64,000 nt of DNA from JAWAAW01 sp964353335 (GCA_964353335.1 CAYGVI010000003.1:423934-487933), one strand, 5' to 3'; counted from the first letter of the stretch, positions 8,592 to 16,780 are shown. Notes: generated by a model not told the origin, from the letters alone. Numbers and translations are program-made.

Positions 8592-9131
8592 ATGGCATTT
8601 TTGCAGTTATGGGCAGAAGCACAGGGCTGGGTTAACACAATCGCCTCTGCAGTGATAGTCCTTCTCATAGGTTTCATTATAGGCAAGGTTTGCAGCAGGC
8701 TCGCCCAGCGCGGACTGCACGAGCTTGAACTCAATAATATCCTCGGCAAGGCAGGGATAAAGTTCGGCATGGAAGAGTTCCTCGGGCATTTGATTGAGTA
8801 CCTTATCTATTTCATCGCGATTGTCATTGCCCTTGACCAGCTCGGAGTCACGGCGATAGTGCTTTACATTGTCATAGCGGCAATCCTCATAGTCCTCGCG
8901 ATAGCATTCCTGCTCAGTATGAAGGACTTTATCCCGAACTTCATTGCGGGAATAAGACTGGGGCACAAGAAGCTTTTCGCAGTCGGAGACACGATAACAA
9001 TCGGCTCAGTCAGCGGCAAAGTCAAGGAAATCGGCCTTCTGGAAACAAAGCTGGAAAGCAAGAACAAGGACATAATCCACGTCCCGAACGCAAACATAAT
9101 GCGCCAGGAAATAAGAGTCAGGAAGCGTTAA
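8592..9131 (+). CDS. Small MscS-family mechanosensitive channel
   Basis: A 179-residue membrane protein with helices at about 12-32, 57-77 and 80-100, the last being the pore-type helix. It then has the MscS beta-domain signature (KDFIPNFIAGIRLGHKKLFAVGD, VSGKVKEIGLLETKLESKNKDIIHVPNANIM). It ends right after the beta domain and lacks the C-terminal alpha/beta cage of E. coli MscS, so it is a minimal form. It probably releases solutes under hypo-osmotic stress. The start at 8592 is 26 nt after the shared TATA. Confidence 0.9.
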   Translation: MAFLQLWAEAQGWVNTIASAVIVLLIGFIIGKVCSRLAQRGLHELELNNILGKAGIKFGMEEFLGHLIEYLIYFIAIVIALDQLGVTAIVLYIVIAAILIVLAIAFLLSMKDFIPNFIAGIRLGHKKLFAVGDTITIGSVSGKVKEIGLLETKLESKNKDIIHVPNANIMRQEIRVRKR

Positions 9132-9135
9132 ATCT

Positions 9136-9384
9136 CTACCTGTAAAGTGCGTTTCCTAATTTTTTTCGCAAATAAGCAGCTTTTGAATCATATTTTTCTT
9201 TGGCCAGCTTGCCTTCTCTAAAAAGGCGTTCAATATTGGGCATTTCCAGCAGTATGACCTCGTCTATTACGCCTCGCAGTCGCGGGGTCATTTCTTCAGC
9301 GGTTCTCAGGACCAGTTCGCGCCTGAACCATGTTCTGGGGTCATACCATACGCGCAATTCTTCAGGAGTAAAGTCGTTTCGCAT
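9136..9384 (-). CDS. Hypothetical 82-residue protein
   Basis: Charged, helix-rich small protein without a signal or membrane segment. It contains WYDPRTWFRRELVLR near the N-terminus and a lysine-rich C-terminal helix. It converges on the MscS gene with a 4-nt gap. No family recognised. A clean ATG start and a codon pattern like its neighbours support it as a real gene. Confidence 0.55.
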   Translation of the reverse strand: MRNDFTPEELRVWYDPRTWFRRELVLRTAEEMTPRLRGVIDEVILLEMPNIERLFREGKLAKEKYDSKAAYLRKKLGNALYR

Positions 9385-9474
9385 CAGATGCTGTCAATTA
9401 CTGGTTATTAAATATCTTCACAAAAGAATTCAGTTAAATGACTTCCAGCAAGGAAACCAAGAACTTGTTCTGTC

Positions 9475-9909
9475 TTAATGCTTTATGTGGTATTCAATGA
9501 ATTTGTAGACTTCTGAGAAACCCGAATCATGAAGGCCAACACGGGCACAGACATCAGGTATGCCCTGTTTCTTGATGCCTGCCTTGATCATTGCCTCAAA
9601 TTCCCCTGCAAGCGTTTCACCAATTTTTATTCCTGACTTTTTCAGCAGGTCAACCTTTGCATCCAGATAGCAGGTTTTAACAGTGTAAGAAATAGACCTT
9701 TCTTGTTTGTGAACCCAGACCAGCACTGTACAATCTTTATAAATCAGGTCTCCGCCATTTGGATGTTGACCAATTAAATAGGTGTTTCCCTGCCGTTCTG
9801 TCATGCCGCATTTATTTTCAACTTTCGGCAGCCTGAATTCCTTTGACAGGCGTTCAAGAATTTGTGTCAGACTGTTTTCATCAACTTGTTTCTTAACAGC
9901 TGTTGCCAT
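9475..9909 (-). CDS. Hypothetical 144-residue protein
   Basis: Soluble alpha/beta protein with beta-hairpin sequence in the middle (GDLIYKDCTVLVWVHKQERSI). Five Cys are spread without a zinc-finger spacing. The C-terminus is helical (FSEVYKFIEYHIKH). A TATA-like CTTTATAAG at about 9932-9940 lies 25-30 nt before the ATG, suggesting leaderless transcription. No family recognised. Confidence 0.6.
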   Translation of the reverse strand: MATAVKKQVDENSLTQILERLSKEFRLPKVENKCGMTERQGNTYLIGQHPNGGDLIYKDCTVLVWVHKQERSISYTVKTCYLDAKVDLLKKSGIKIGETLAGEFEAMIKAGIKKQGIPDVCARVGLHDSGFSEVYKFIEYHIKH

Positions 9910-9960
9910 TTACTGACGCAACCTGTCTGATTCTTATAAAGCTTCGGAAGAATGCGGTAA

Positions 9961-10200
9961 TCAGATAACTTCTAACAAACTAACAATATTGAATATCTGC
10001 GTCCTTGTGTATGCCTGCATGTTGTTGTCGTCTGTAAGCTGTTCGAGCTCCTGCAGTGCCTTTGAGACCTTTATCGGCATTTCGCCGTCCTGCTCAAGGA
10101 CTGATATTGTGCTTGTGATTTTGGTCTTAATGTTCTTCGGCACCTGGTTGTCCTGCTCGAGTTCTCTCAATGCCGCAATAACCATTGTCAATTCGTCCAT
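9961..10200 (-). CDS. UPF0147 family protein
   Basis: A 79-residue all-helical protein of the archaeal UPF0147 family (ALRELEQDNQVPKNIKTKI, then KVSKALQELEQLTDDNNM). The function is not established in the family. It is the last gene of the L37Ae-Rpo12-prefoldin operon. A GTG at 10209 overlapping the prefoldin stop is an alternative start; the ATG at 10200 gives the family's usual length. Confidence 0.88.
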   Translation of the reverse strand: MDELTMVIAALRELEQDNQVPKNIKTKITSTISVLEQDGEMPIKVSKALQELEQLTDDNNMQAYTRTQIFNIVSLLEVI

Positions 10201-10205
10201 AGAAA

Positions 10206-10535
10206 TCACTTCTTGAGCTTGCTCATGACCTCTTTCTGCAGCGTCTCTGCCTTGTCCTTGAGCTGCTTTTCCTGCTTGTCAATGTTCTTCAAGCGTAAAT
10301 CAAGTATTTCCTTCTTTGAGCCTAATTCCGCCTTCAATGCGGTCTTGTCTGCTTTTATCATCACATTGCCGACAATCTTGTAAGCGTCATCTGTCTTCTC
10401 AATTTCTTTCAGCGCGCTGTCAATCTCAAAAAGCTGCGCCTGGAACTGCTGTTTTTGCATTTGAAGAGCCTGGACATTCTGCTCAATCATCTGAAGCTTG
10501 TTTATGCTTTCCTGTGTTTCTTTTGGTATGTCCAT
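10206..10535 (-). CDS. pfdB: Prefoldin beta subunit
   Basis: A 109-residue protein with two long coiled-coil helices separated by a short beta hairpin (DAYKIVGNVMIKADKTAL), the canonical prefoldin beta fold. With alpha subunits it forms a jellyfish-shaped hexamer that holds unfolded proteins for the group II chaperonin. The order L37Ae-Rpo12-prefoldin-UPF0147 matches the conserved archaeal arrangement. Confidence 0.95.
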   Translation of the reverse strand: MDIPKETQESINKLQMIEQNVQALQMQKQQFQAQLFEIDSALKEIEKTDDAYKIVGNVMIKADKTALKAELGSKKEILDLRLKNIDKQEKQLKDKAETLQKEVMSKLKK

Positions 10536-10542
10536 AGAACCC

Positions 10543-10680
10543 TTAAACTGCCTTGATTTTTGTCGGTGTGCTGCGGGACTTGTAAAGCATCTTGCTTCCG
10601 CAGTACGGGCACCTTACCCTCTTGCCCATCATGTCCTCTGAGATTTTCTTTCCGCAAGCAAAACAGGTGTACTTTACCAT
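10543..10680 (-). CDS. rpo12: RNA polymerase subunit Rpo12 (RpoP)
   Basis: A 45-residue protein. It begins MVKYTCFACGKKI and continues with RCPYCGSKMLYKSRS, one C4 zinc ribbon followed by a basic tail, matching archaeal Rpo12/eukaryotic Rpb12. It sits between L37Ae and prefoldin with gaps of 2 and 7 nt. The ATG is at 10680 and the stop TAA at 10545-10543. Confidence 0.95.
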   Translation of the reverse strand: MVKYTCFACGKKISEDMMGKRVRCPYCGSKMLYKSRSTPTKIKAV

Positions 10681-10682
10681 TT

Positions 10683-10988
10683 TTACGCCTCTTGTCTTTC
10701 TTCGTCAGGCTTTTCCTGCGTTTCAGCCAGTACTTCCGCGATTGGAGGCAGCGCTTCTATGCTTGGCTTTGCCACGAATGTGTAAGCCTGCCCTGCGAAT
10801 TTGTTTTTGCACTTTGTGCAGTACCAGATTCCCTTGGATTTGCGGACAACCTTGTCCTTGTTGCAGTAAGGGCACTTTGTGCTGTTCTTCTGCATTATCT
10901 CAATGGCGGCGCGCTTGAACTTTGTGGTTCTTCCATAGCGCACTCCAAACCTTTTTACAGGCCCCAAACCCTGCTTCTTTTCTGCCAT
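10683..10988 (-). CDS. rpl37ae: 50S ribosomal protein L37Ae
   Basis: A 101-residue zinc-finger ribosomal protein. It has the basic N-terminus GLGPVKRFGVRYGRTTKF, then C-P-Y-C and C-T-K-C fingers. The C-terminus carries an extra acidic stretch of about 25 residues (ALPPIAEVLAETQEKPDEE) beyond the usual end. A TATA CCTTTAAAAACC centred 29 nt before the ATG suggests this is the first gene of the operon. Confidence 0.95.
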   Translation of the reverse strand: MAEKKQGLGPVKRFGVRYGRTTKFKRAAIEIMQKNSTKCPYCNKDKVVRKSKGIWYCTKCKNKFAGQAYTFVAKPSIEALPPIAEVLAETQEKPDEERQEA

Positions 10989-11091
10989 AGTCCTTCGTGA
11001 AACAGCAGTTGGTTTTTAAAGGTTATTGTTTTAAACCGAAAGCACTATTGCATGCAAAGGTTAATAAACCAAGTTCCCGATTTAATTCACC

Positions 11092-11121
11092 ATGAACACG
11101 GCAAGGCAATTCAAGGCATAG
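11092..11121 (+). CDS. Candidate leaderless micro-ORF upstream of prf1
   Basis: The TATA-like GGTTAATAAACC (11059-11070) would place transcription start at the ATG at 11092, which encodes MNTARQFKA and a TAG stop. The release-factor gene then starts 42 nt downstream. Because the micro-ORF begins where transcription should begin, initiation there is plausible. A regulatory link with release-factor supply is speculation. Confidence 0.35.
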   Translation: MNTARQFKA

Positions 11122-11163
11122 CATCTTCTTGATAGTCATTAGCCTGCCTGTCGGTCACCCAAA

Positions 11164-12264
11164 ATGAACCTTACCTCAAATGAAAAATTCCATTTGAAGA
11201 AATTTATCAAGGAATTGGATAGCTGTAAGGCTGCGCACACAGAGTTTGTCACGGTCTATGTCCCTTCAGGCTATGACCTTATCAAGATAATGCAGCACCT
11301 TGCACAGGAGCAGGGCACTGCGAGCAACATCAAGAGCGCGAGCACAAGGAACAATGTCATTGACGCACTTGAAAGGATGATTCAGCATTTGCGCATTGTC
11401 GGAAAGACTCCGCCAAATGGCTTGGCGGTCTTTGCAGGAAACATCCTCGCAAGGGAGGGAAAGTCAGATGTCCGCGTGTGGAGCATTGAGCCGCCAGTTC
11501 CGCTGAAGATGCGCCTGTACAAGTGCGAGAAAAACTTTGACCTTGACATCCTGCGTGAAATGATGGAGGCAAAGGAGGTTTACGGGCTTGTGGTTATGGA
11601 CGCAAGGGATGCAATTATTGCGTTATTGAAAGGCAAAACAATTATTCCATTGACAAAAGCCCACTCGCACGTTCCAGGCAAGTTTAAGGCAGGAGGCCAG
11701 TCAGCGGTCAGGTTCCAGAGAAACCGCGAAATCGCAGTCAGGGAGCATTTTGGCAAAATTGCAGAAGTGATGAAAGGCCAGTTTTTCACAATGGAGGGGC
11801 TGAAGGGAATCATTGTCGGAGGTCCAGGGCCGACAAAATACGATTTCGTTGACAGCGGCTTAATCACCACAGACCTCAAGAAAAAGATTCTCGGCATCAA
11901 GGACCTGAGCTATACAGAGGAATTCGGGCTTGAAGAGCTTGTTGACAAGTCCCAGGACATCCTTGCGCAAGAGGAGATTGCAGATGAGAAAAAGATTGTC
12001 ACAAGGTTCCTTGAGCTTTTGGCGACAAAGCCCAACATGGTCGCGTATGGCGAGGCAGAAGTCAGGAGGATGCTTGAGATGGGTACAGTTGACACCCTGC
12101 TTCTTTCAGAGCAGCTGCCTGACGAGAAGATTGAGGAGTTTGAGCAGATCGCGAAGAAGTTCAGCACAACTATCAAGATTATCTCAACAGAAACAAGGGA
12201 AGGGTCGCAGTTGAAAGACCTTGGAAAAATGGGCGCGATACTGAGATACGAAGCAGGATATTAA
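11164..12264 (+). CDS. prf1: Peptide chain release factor aRF1
   Basis: Recognises all three stop codons and triggers peptide release. NIKS at residues 55-58 (stop-codon decoding) and GGQ at 177-179 (peptidyl-tRNA hydrolysis) are intact. The C-terminal domain retains YGE and MGTVDTLLLSE. At 366 residues it is about 50 shorter than typical aRF1, because the small insert (mini-domain) in domain 3 is absent. The leader may carry a 9-codon micro-ORF. No strong ribosome binding site precedes the ATG. Confidence 0.96.
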   Translation: MNLTSNEKFHLKKFIKELDSCKAAHTEFVTVYVPSGYDLIKIMQHLAQEQGTASNIKSASTRNNVIDALERMIQHLRIVGKTPPNGLAVFAGNILAREGKSDVRVWSIEPPVPLKMRLYKCEKNFDLDILREMMEAKEVYGLVVMDARDAIIALLKGKTIIPLTKAHSHVPGKFKAGGQSAVRFQRNREIAVREHFGKIAEVMKGQFFTMEGLKGIIVGGPGPTKYDFVDSGLITTDLKKKILGIKDLSYTEEFGLEELVDKSQDILAQEEIADEKKIVTRFLELLATKPNMVAYGEAEVRRMLEMGTVDTLLLSEQLPDEKIEEFEQIAKKFSTTIKIISTETREGSQLKDLGKMGAILRYEAGY

Positions 12265-12884
12265 GCAATGTTCTTGATGATGTTTTCCTGTTCCACACGC
12301 GAGTTCTCAGCCCTTCCGTTAACCATCATTGTCGTGATGTTGTTAACGCGCTGTATGTTCACGCTTCCCTGATAGTCCCTGAAGCTGACCTGCGTCTGGT
12401 TGAGCTTTATTGTGAACCTGTTCTCAAGCCTTATGCTTCCTGTCAGCTTCTCGCTGAACGAGGACATGTTGACAGTGAGCGCCTCAACGCTTCCGACTTT
12501 CATTACTATTGTCGCGCTTTCCCTGTTTGTGAACTTGATATTCAGCTGGTTGCCGCTAAGGCTTTCCATGTTTCCTTCAAGGACGATGTTCTTTGTGTCC
12601 CACCTTATCGTGCCGACAAAGTCAGCCACCATGAAGTTTCCTGAGCTGTTGATTTCATCAGTCCTTGTGGTAATGCGCGCAGATTCTGGCGCTGAGAACT
12701 TGATTGCGGTGTGGTCTGCAGAGATAATCACGTCGCTCTTGGTAATGTCAAATGTGCCTGAAACAGTGCTGTTGTCCAGAGCAACAAGGCCTGTGGGGCT
12801 CAAAAGGCTGAATCCGCCTCGGAATGCAAGGAAGCCCAGCAAAAGGATTAGCACCACTGTCAGTCCAGGAACCAATCCTCTCAT
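12261..12884 (-). CDS. Membrane-anchored exported protein of unknown function
   Basis: A 207-residue protein with an N-terminal transmembrane segment (about residues 5-24, LTVVLILLLGFLAFRGGF). The exterior is predicted beta-rich, with alternating hydrophobic residues, many Ser/Thr and several N-x-S/T sequons. It resembles a repetitive beta-helix or lipoprotein-carrier-like layer without a recognisable family. The ATG at 12884 is chosen because the hydrophobic signal begins just after it; longer forms add an implausible tail. Its stop overlaps the prf1 stop region by 4 nt. Confidence 0.65.
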   Translation of the reverse strand: MRGLVPGLTVVLILLLGFLAFRGGFSLLSPTGLVALDNSTVSGTFDITKSDVIISADHTAIKFSAPESARITTRTDEINSSGNFMVADFVGTIRWDTKNIVLEGNMESLSGNQLNIKFTNRESATIVMKVGSVEALTVNMSSFSEKLTGSIRLENRFTIKLNQTQVSFRDYQGSVNIQRVNNITTMMVNGRAENSRVEQENIIKNIA

Positions 12885-12959
12885 TGCCCCGTTTTTAACC
12901 AACCAAACCACCAGTGCAGTATTTTGAACAGCATTATATAAACATTTCGCGGAATATTT

Positions 12960-13649
12960 ATGTATCGCGCCAATAAGCAGTCTTCCATGGACCTTGTTAG
13001 GGAGGCATTTAACGCGGTTTTTCCTGAAAAGCCGTATGTTTATTCTGCAGAGGTGAAGTACTCTGGAAAGTTCAAGGGCTACAATGCGAACATCAGGCTC
13101 AGCAGGATGCAGAAGCATATCGTCCTTAATCTCAGCAGGCAGTGGAAAACAGTCTCAAGGGACATCCAGCTCGGCTTGGTCCAGCATTTGCTGTGCAGGC
13201 TGTTCAAGGAAAGGCGGGGCTCAACGCCGATGGACCTGTATAATTATTTCATCAAGAGCGTCCCAAGGACAATTGCAAAGACAAAAACAAATCCTGTCCT
13301 TGAAGCCAGCTTCAGGCGCGTAAATGATGGCTTTTTCAGCGGGATTGTCGAGCAGCCAAACCTTGTGATTGGCAATGGAGTCACAAAGCTCGGCTCCTAT
13401 GACCTTGGCACTGACACTGTAAGCATAAGCTCAATCCTTTTTGAGCATCCGCATTTGATGGACTATGTGATGTACCACGAATTACTGCACAAAAAGCACC
13501 AGTTCAAGGGCGCAGGATTAAAGCGCACTTTCCACAGCTCACAGTTCAGGAAAGACGAAAAGTCATACCCGAATTCAGCGCATCTGGAAAGGGAGCTTTC
13601 ACAGCTTGTTTCAAGGGCAAAGAGAAGCTCATTCTGGGACTGGTTATGA
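12960..13649 (+). CDS. SprT/WLM-like zinc metallopeptidase
   Basis: A 229-residue cytoplasmic protein with HELLH at residues 173-177, the catalytic zinc motif, and a downstream His in FHSSQFRKDEK. The layout (long N-terminal region, HExxH in the last third) resembles SprT-like or YgjP-like peptidases, which cut proteins bound to DNA or act in housekeeping. A TATA CATTATATAAAC is centred about 24 nt before the ATG. The exact subfamily is uncertain; all residues needed for zinc binding appear present. Confidence 0.75.
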   Translation: MYRANKQSSMDLVREAFNAVFPEKPYVYSAEVKYSGKFKGYNANIRLSRMQKHIVLNLSRQWKTVSRDIQLGLVQHLLCRLFKERRGSTPMDLYNYFIKSVPRTIAKTKTNPVLEASFRRVNDGFFSGIVEQPNLVIGNGVTKLGSYDLGTDTVSISSILFEHPHLMDYVMYHELLHKKHQFKGAGLKRTFHSSQFRKDEKSYPNSAHLERELSQLVSRAKRSSFWDWL

Positions 13650-13704
13650 TTAACACCATATTCTAACGAAAACTATTTAAATAGCCCTCTTTCCGAAAAG
13701 GATA

Positions 13705-14106
13705 ATGTCGACGAAACTTGTGGGAGCAACGTCTATCAAGGAAGGAAGCTTTATCCTTGTTGACGGCGTTGCGTGCAAAGTCGTAAACACTGACATAAGC
13801 AAGTCAGGAAAGCACGGCCACGCAAAAGTCCGCATTGTCGCAATAGGCTTGATAGATGAAAAGAAGCGCGAAGTCATCATGCCAGGCCACGACAACGTCG
13901 AAGTTCCACTCATAGAGAAGAAGACAGCCCAGGTCCTCAGCGTTACCGGAGACAAGGCAAACGTTATGGACACAGAGACATACGAAACATTTGATTTGGC
14001 AATACCTGCGGATATAAAGGAAGGCGTTGTCGAGGGATGCCAGGTTTTGTACTGGATCATACTGGGCGATAAGGTAATGAAGCAAATCAAGAGCAGTGCT
14101 GACTAA
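13705..14106 (+). CDS. eif5a: Translation factor aIF5A
   Basis: Binds the ribosome E site and rescues stalled peptide-bond formation. The hypusine loop SKSGKHGHAK is intact, with K36 the expected modified lysine, and the C-terminal OB fold follows. The 133 residues match the family length. The 12-bp palindromic AT box CTATTTAAATAG (13673-13684) is centred about 26 nt before the ATG, indicating leaderless transcription. The stop overlaps the L40e start (TAATG). Confidence 0.97.
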   Translation: MSTKLVGATSIKEGSFILVDGVACKVVNTDISKSGKHGHAKVRIVAIGLIDEKKREVIMPGHDNVEVPLIEKKTAQVLSVTGDKANVMDTETYETFDLAIPADIKEGVVEGCQVLYWIILGDKVMKQIKSSAD

Positions 14107-14267
14107 TGGTCAAGTTCCCCGAAGCTGACGCGCGGATGTTCCGCAACAAGTTTGTCTGCAGGAGATGCAAGTCTGTAATCAATGCTCCGAACAGGAAGAT
14201 AGCAGAAGGCGCGGTTAAGTGCAGGAAATGCCAGAACAAGCACTTCAAGCCAAAGCGCAAGAAGTAA
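14106..14267 (+). CDS. rpl40e: 50S ribosomal protein L40e
   Basis: A 53-residue protein beginning MVKFPEADARMFRNKFVCRR, with C-x2-C twice (CRRC, CRKC) and a basic C-terminus (KHFKPKRKK). This matches archaeal L40e, which lacks the ubiquitin fusion of eukaryotes. Translationally coupled to aIF5A through a TAATG overlap. Confidence 0.93.
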   Translation: MVKFPEADARMFRNKFVCRRCKSVINAPNRKIAEGAVKCRKCQNKHFKPKRKK

Positions 14268-14299
14268 ACCTTTTATACGAGTAGATTGCCTGTTCTCTA

Positions 14300-15472
14300 A
14301 TGGACTCCCAATACATTCTGCTTATCGCGTTTATCCTCCTGATGATTCTCTTTTCTATCCTGCAGCGCAAGAACATCCAGATGCAGGGGATTTTCCCAAT
14401 ATTGTACTTTGTGATGTGGCGCACCCAGAAGGGGCTGAAGTTCATGGACAGGCTCGCGCAGATGATGCCGAGGTTCTGGTCGTGGTTTTTCGGCATCGGG
14501 ATTGTAGCAGGCTTTGCAGGAATGCTGATGATAAGCTATGAGCTAATCAGGACCACTGCCCTGCTTTTCATTTCACCCGGATCAGCCCCGGGAATCCAGC
14601 CAGTGCTTCCATTCCAGGCAGAGGGTGTGTTTTTTGTGCCGTTTGTCTACTGGCTGTTGAGCATTTTCCTTATCGCAGGAGTGCACGAGTTCTGCCACGG
14701 CATTGCTGCGAGGATTTACAAAATGCCTGTCAGGAACGCAGGGCTTGCATTCCTTGGGGTGATTGTCCCGATTGTTCCTGCTGCTTTTGTCGAGCCTGAC
14801 GAAGCATACCTGCAGAAGCAGTCCAAATTCAGGCAGTTGAGCGTTTTTGCCGCAGGACCTTTCGCAAACCTTGTCATGGCGGGGATTATTTTCCTGATTG
14901 TCATTTTTGCCGCAAACCCATTGGCGCAGTCAATGCTTTTGCCTGACGGCGTTAGGATAACCAGCGTAGAAACAGGAAGCCCTGCTGCTTTGGCAGGAAT
15001 GCAGAAAGACGAGATTATAACATCAATTGACAGCCTTCCAACAGCTTACCTTGACAACCTCAGCACAGCACTATCCGCAAAAAAGCCAGGTGACACAATT
15101 GCATTGCAGACAAGGAACGCAACATACAATGTTGCGCTCGTAAAAAACCCGAAGAATGAGTCCAAAGTCTATCTAGGGGTGTTTTCAAGGCAGCACGCAG
15201 AGATAAAACCGCCATTCAAGGAAAAATACGGCGAGTGGTCTGTGCCGATAATCTTGTGGCTTTTCGGCCTGCTGTACTGGCTCTTCCTTTTGAGCCTCGG
15301 CATCGGCTTGTTCAACCTCCTGCCCATTGGCCCGATTGACGGCGGAAGGATGCTGCAGCTCGCAATGCAAAAGCTTTTTAAGCTACCGATTGGTTTGAAA
15401 GTCTCGAGGTTTATCAGCATCGCGTTTTTGCTGCTGGTGGTTATCAATGTTGTCAAAGGCTTCATTCATTAG
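14300..15472 (+). CDS. Site-2 protease-type membrane peptidase (M50) with PDZ domain
   Basis: A 390-residue polytopic membrane protein. The zinc motif HEFCH is at residues 129-133 and the second metal site N-L-L-P-I-G-P-I-D-G-G starts at 339 with D347. A PDZ-like insert (about 210-300, GSPAALAGMQKDEIITSID) lies between membrane segments, as in RseP-type enzymes. It probably cleaves transmembrane anchors within the membrane; the substrate is unknown. CCTTTTATACGAG (14269-14281) is a TATA at leaderless distance. The downstream lipoprotein gene begins inside its last codons. Confidence 0.93.
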   Translation: MDSQYILLIAFILLMILFSILQRKNIQMQGIFPILYFVMWRTQKGLKFMDRLAQMMPRFWSWFFGIGIVAGFAGMLMISYELIRTTALLFISPGSAPGIQPVLPFQAEGVFFVPFVYWLLSIFLIAGVHEFCHGIAARIYKMPVRNAGLAFLGVIVPIVPAAFVEPDEAYLQKQSKFRQLSVFAAGPFANLVMAGIIFLIVIFAANPLAQSMLLPDGVRITSVETGSPAALAGMQKDEIITSIDSLPTAYLDNLSTALSAKKPGDTIALQTRNATYNVALVKNPKNESKVYLGVFSRQHAEIKPPFKEKYGEWSVPIILWLFGLLYWLFLLSLGIGLFNLLPIGPIDGGRMLQLAMQKLFKLPIGLKVSRFISIAFLLLVVINVVKGFIH

Positions 15473-15932
15473 CATTGTGGCATGCGTTCTTGTGATAGCC
15501 CTGCTTGGCTGCCAGACATCGCCAACAGGCGGTGCAATAATCACTCAGGAGCAGACAGGCCCAAAGGATGTTGTTGTTACCAGCGAGCCAGTGCCACAGC
15601 CAGCCGCACAGCCAGCAAAGCCTGTGCCAGTTCCTCCGAGCGGAATTCCCACTAATGTTCTTCCAAGGCCAGAGCCTCAGGTAATAATCATACCTGAAAG
15701 CAAGCCTGCAGCAGACCCTTACAAGGCGTGCGTTGACAATTGCGATGCCTCGTGCACAACTTCTGCGACATTCTCCTGCAGCAAGCCAAGCGGCACTGAC
15801 TGCAAGGCAGCCTGCGGCAACATAATTGACCCGTCTGCCTGTTCCACAGCGTGCTCATTGAGGAGCGCGAGAATCTGCGAGCCAAAGTTCATAGAATTCT
15901 GCACAGCGCAATGCGTCGGCAAGTGTCATTAA
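15447..15932 (+). CDS. Putative lipoprotein with Cys-rich C-terminal domain
   Basis: A 161-residue exported protein. The hydrophobic N-terminus ends in a lipobox-like ALLGC (Cys about 22), then comes a Pro/Val/Ala-rich linker and a compact domain with about 13 Cys (YKACVDNCDASC..., ending CTAQCVGKCH). The even spacing of C-x3-C pairs suggests helical hairpins held by disulfides. It overlaps the M50 peptidase gene by 26 nt in another frame, so coexpression is likely. No family recognised. Confidence 0.7.
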   Translation: MLSKASFISIVACVLVIALLGCQTSPTGGAIITQEQTGPKDVVVTSEPVPQPAAQPAKPVPVPPSGIPTNVLPRPEPQVIIIPESKPAADPYKACVDNCDASCTTSATFSCSKPSGTDCKAACGNIIDPSACSTACSLRSARICEPKFIEFCTAQCVGKCH

Positions 15933-15971
15933 TTATTTCTTGCCTTCAAAGAACTTCTTAACACGCTCATT
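15933..15971 (-). pseudogene. Remnant of a winged-helix gene 3' end
   Basis: The minus strand encodes NERVKKFFEGKK followed by a stop, nearly identical to NERVKKFFEGRK at the end of the intact winged-helix gene 500 bp to the right. Nearly all nucleotide differences are synonymous third positions. This points to a diverged coding paralogue, or a mobile cassette carrying that end, rather than a fresh duplication. Nothing recognisable precedes it. Confidence 0.65.
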
Positions 15972-15998
15972 TTTAATAGTGCATGGTTCCTTCCTCAA

Positions 15999-16430
15999 AT
16001 GTCTAAAGTGTTAAATATTACGAAACCTTTCGGGGGTATTGTGAGTCAAACCCTGAAATATAATACACAACGAAATGTTGCGCTGGAAGAACGTCTGGGC
16101 AATATAGTTAACGATGCAATCAATGGAAAAATTGATTGCAACGAGCTTTACGAACGTTCTGAAGGCCTAAAGTATGAATTTCTTGAGCAGGATCCCGCAG
16201 GCTATGACGCACCTCTTGCGCACATCCTTTTGAAAGAATCGCTTGGCGATCTGCATCTTTTGCATGATCCTGATACGGGTTTACCGCTTGAAAGTCTTAG
16301 AAACTCATTGTTAGGAAATAGATCATGTGTTTTTGTGCGGGAGTGTGAAAATAAGACATTTGAAATCACATATCACCCATATCGTGACCCTAAATATCGT
16401 GCGAATCCAGTCAGTATTAAAGAACTTTAA
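15999..16430 (+). CDS. Hypothetical 143-residue protein
   Basis: Soluble helical N-terminal half (LEERLGNIVNDAINGKIDC) and a C-terminal beta section (SCVFVRECENKTFEITYHPYRD). No family recognised. It is boxed between two copies of the same 3' gene end (15933-15971 and 16427-16468), suggesting it was inserted. ATTTTTAATAG near 15971 provides a TATA about 25 nt before the ATG. Its last codons overlap the opposing winged-helix gene by 4 nt. Confidence 0.6.
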   Translation: MSKVLNITKPFGGIVSQTLKYNTQRNVALEERLGNIVNDAINGKIDCNELYERSEGLKYEFLEQDPAGYDAPLAHILLKESLGDLHLLHDPDTGLPLESLRNSLLGNRSCVFVRECENKTFEITYHPYRDPKYRANPVSIKEL

Positions 16431-16750
16431 TGATTCTCTTTCCTCCCCTCAAAGAACTTCTTCACTCGCTCGTTTCCAACAGGCTTTGCATTTGGTCCAA
16501 GGGCATAATACTTCTTCTCAACAACAGAGCCCCAGGAATATTCGCCGTGCTCCTCTTTTATCTCCTTGACGACAAACTCGCCTATTGCAGTTCCCTTGCG
16601 CAGGTGATAATATACATTTTCGCGCGTGCACTGCGGGAAAATCGCATTGTAAATCTTGGCAAGCTCATAACCATACGCAGAGCCCTTTACCGCGAGAATT
16701 TCAACCATACCTTGCCGAATCTCTGACTTTATAGGTCTTCCTCTTGGCAT
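16427..16750 (-). CDS. Winged-helix DNA-binding protein
   Basis: A 107-residue protein with a helix-turn-helix core (SEIRQGMVEILAVKGSAYGY, then YNAIFPQCTRENVYYHLRKG) and a beta wing (EEHGEYSWGSVVEKKYYALG). It resembles PadR-like or small DPANN winged-helix regulators. The ATG at 16750 is favoured over 16768 because a palindromic TATA box at 16773-16780 lies 26 nt upstream. It is divergent from the tandem deoxyribosyltransferase-like gene, which it might regulate (inference from position). Confidence 0.75.
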   Translation of the reverse strand: MPRGRPIKSEIRQGMVEILAVKGSAYGYELAKIYNAIFPQCTRENVYYHLRKGTAIGEFVVKEIKEEHGEYSWGSVVEKKYYALGPNAKPVGNERVKKFFEGRKENH

Positions 16751-16772
16751 AGTTCTGTTTCCGCCCATTAAG

Positions 16773-16780
16773 TATTAATA
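16773..16780. promoter_or_regulatory. Shared palindromic TATA box, winged-helix/NDT-like genes
   Basis: TATTAATA is self-complementary. It is 26 nt from the minus start at 16750 and 22 nt from the plus GTG at 16799, so both leaderless transcripts could use it. This is a second case like the DRG/MscS pair. Confidence 0.5.
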
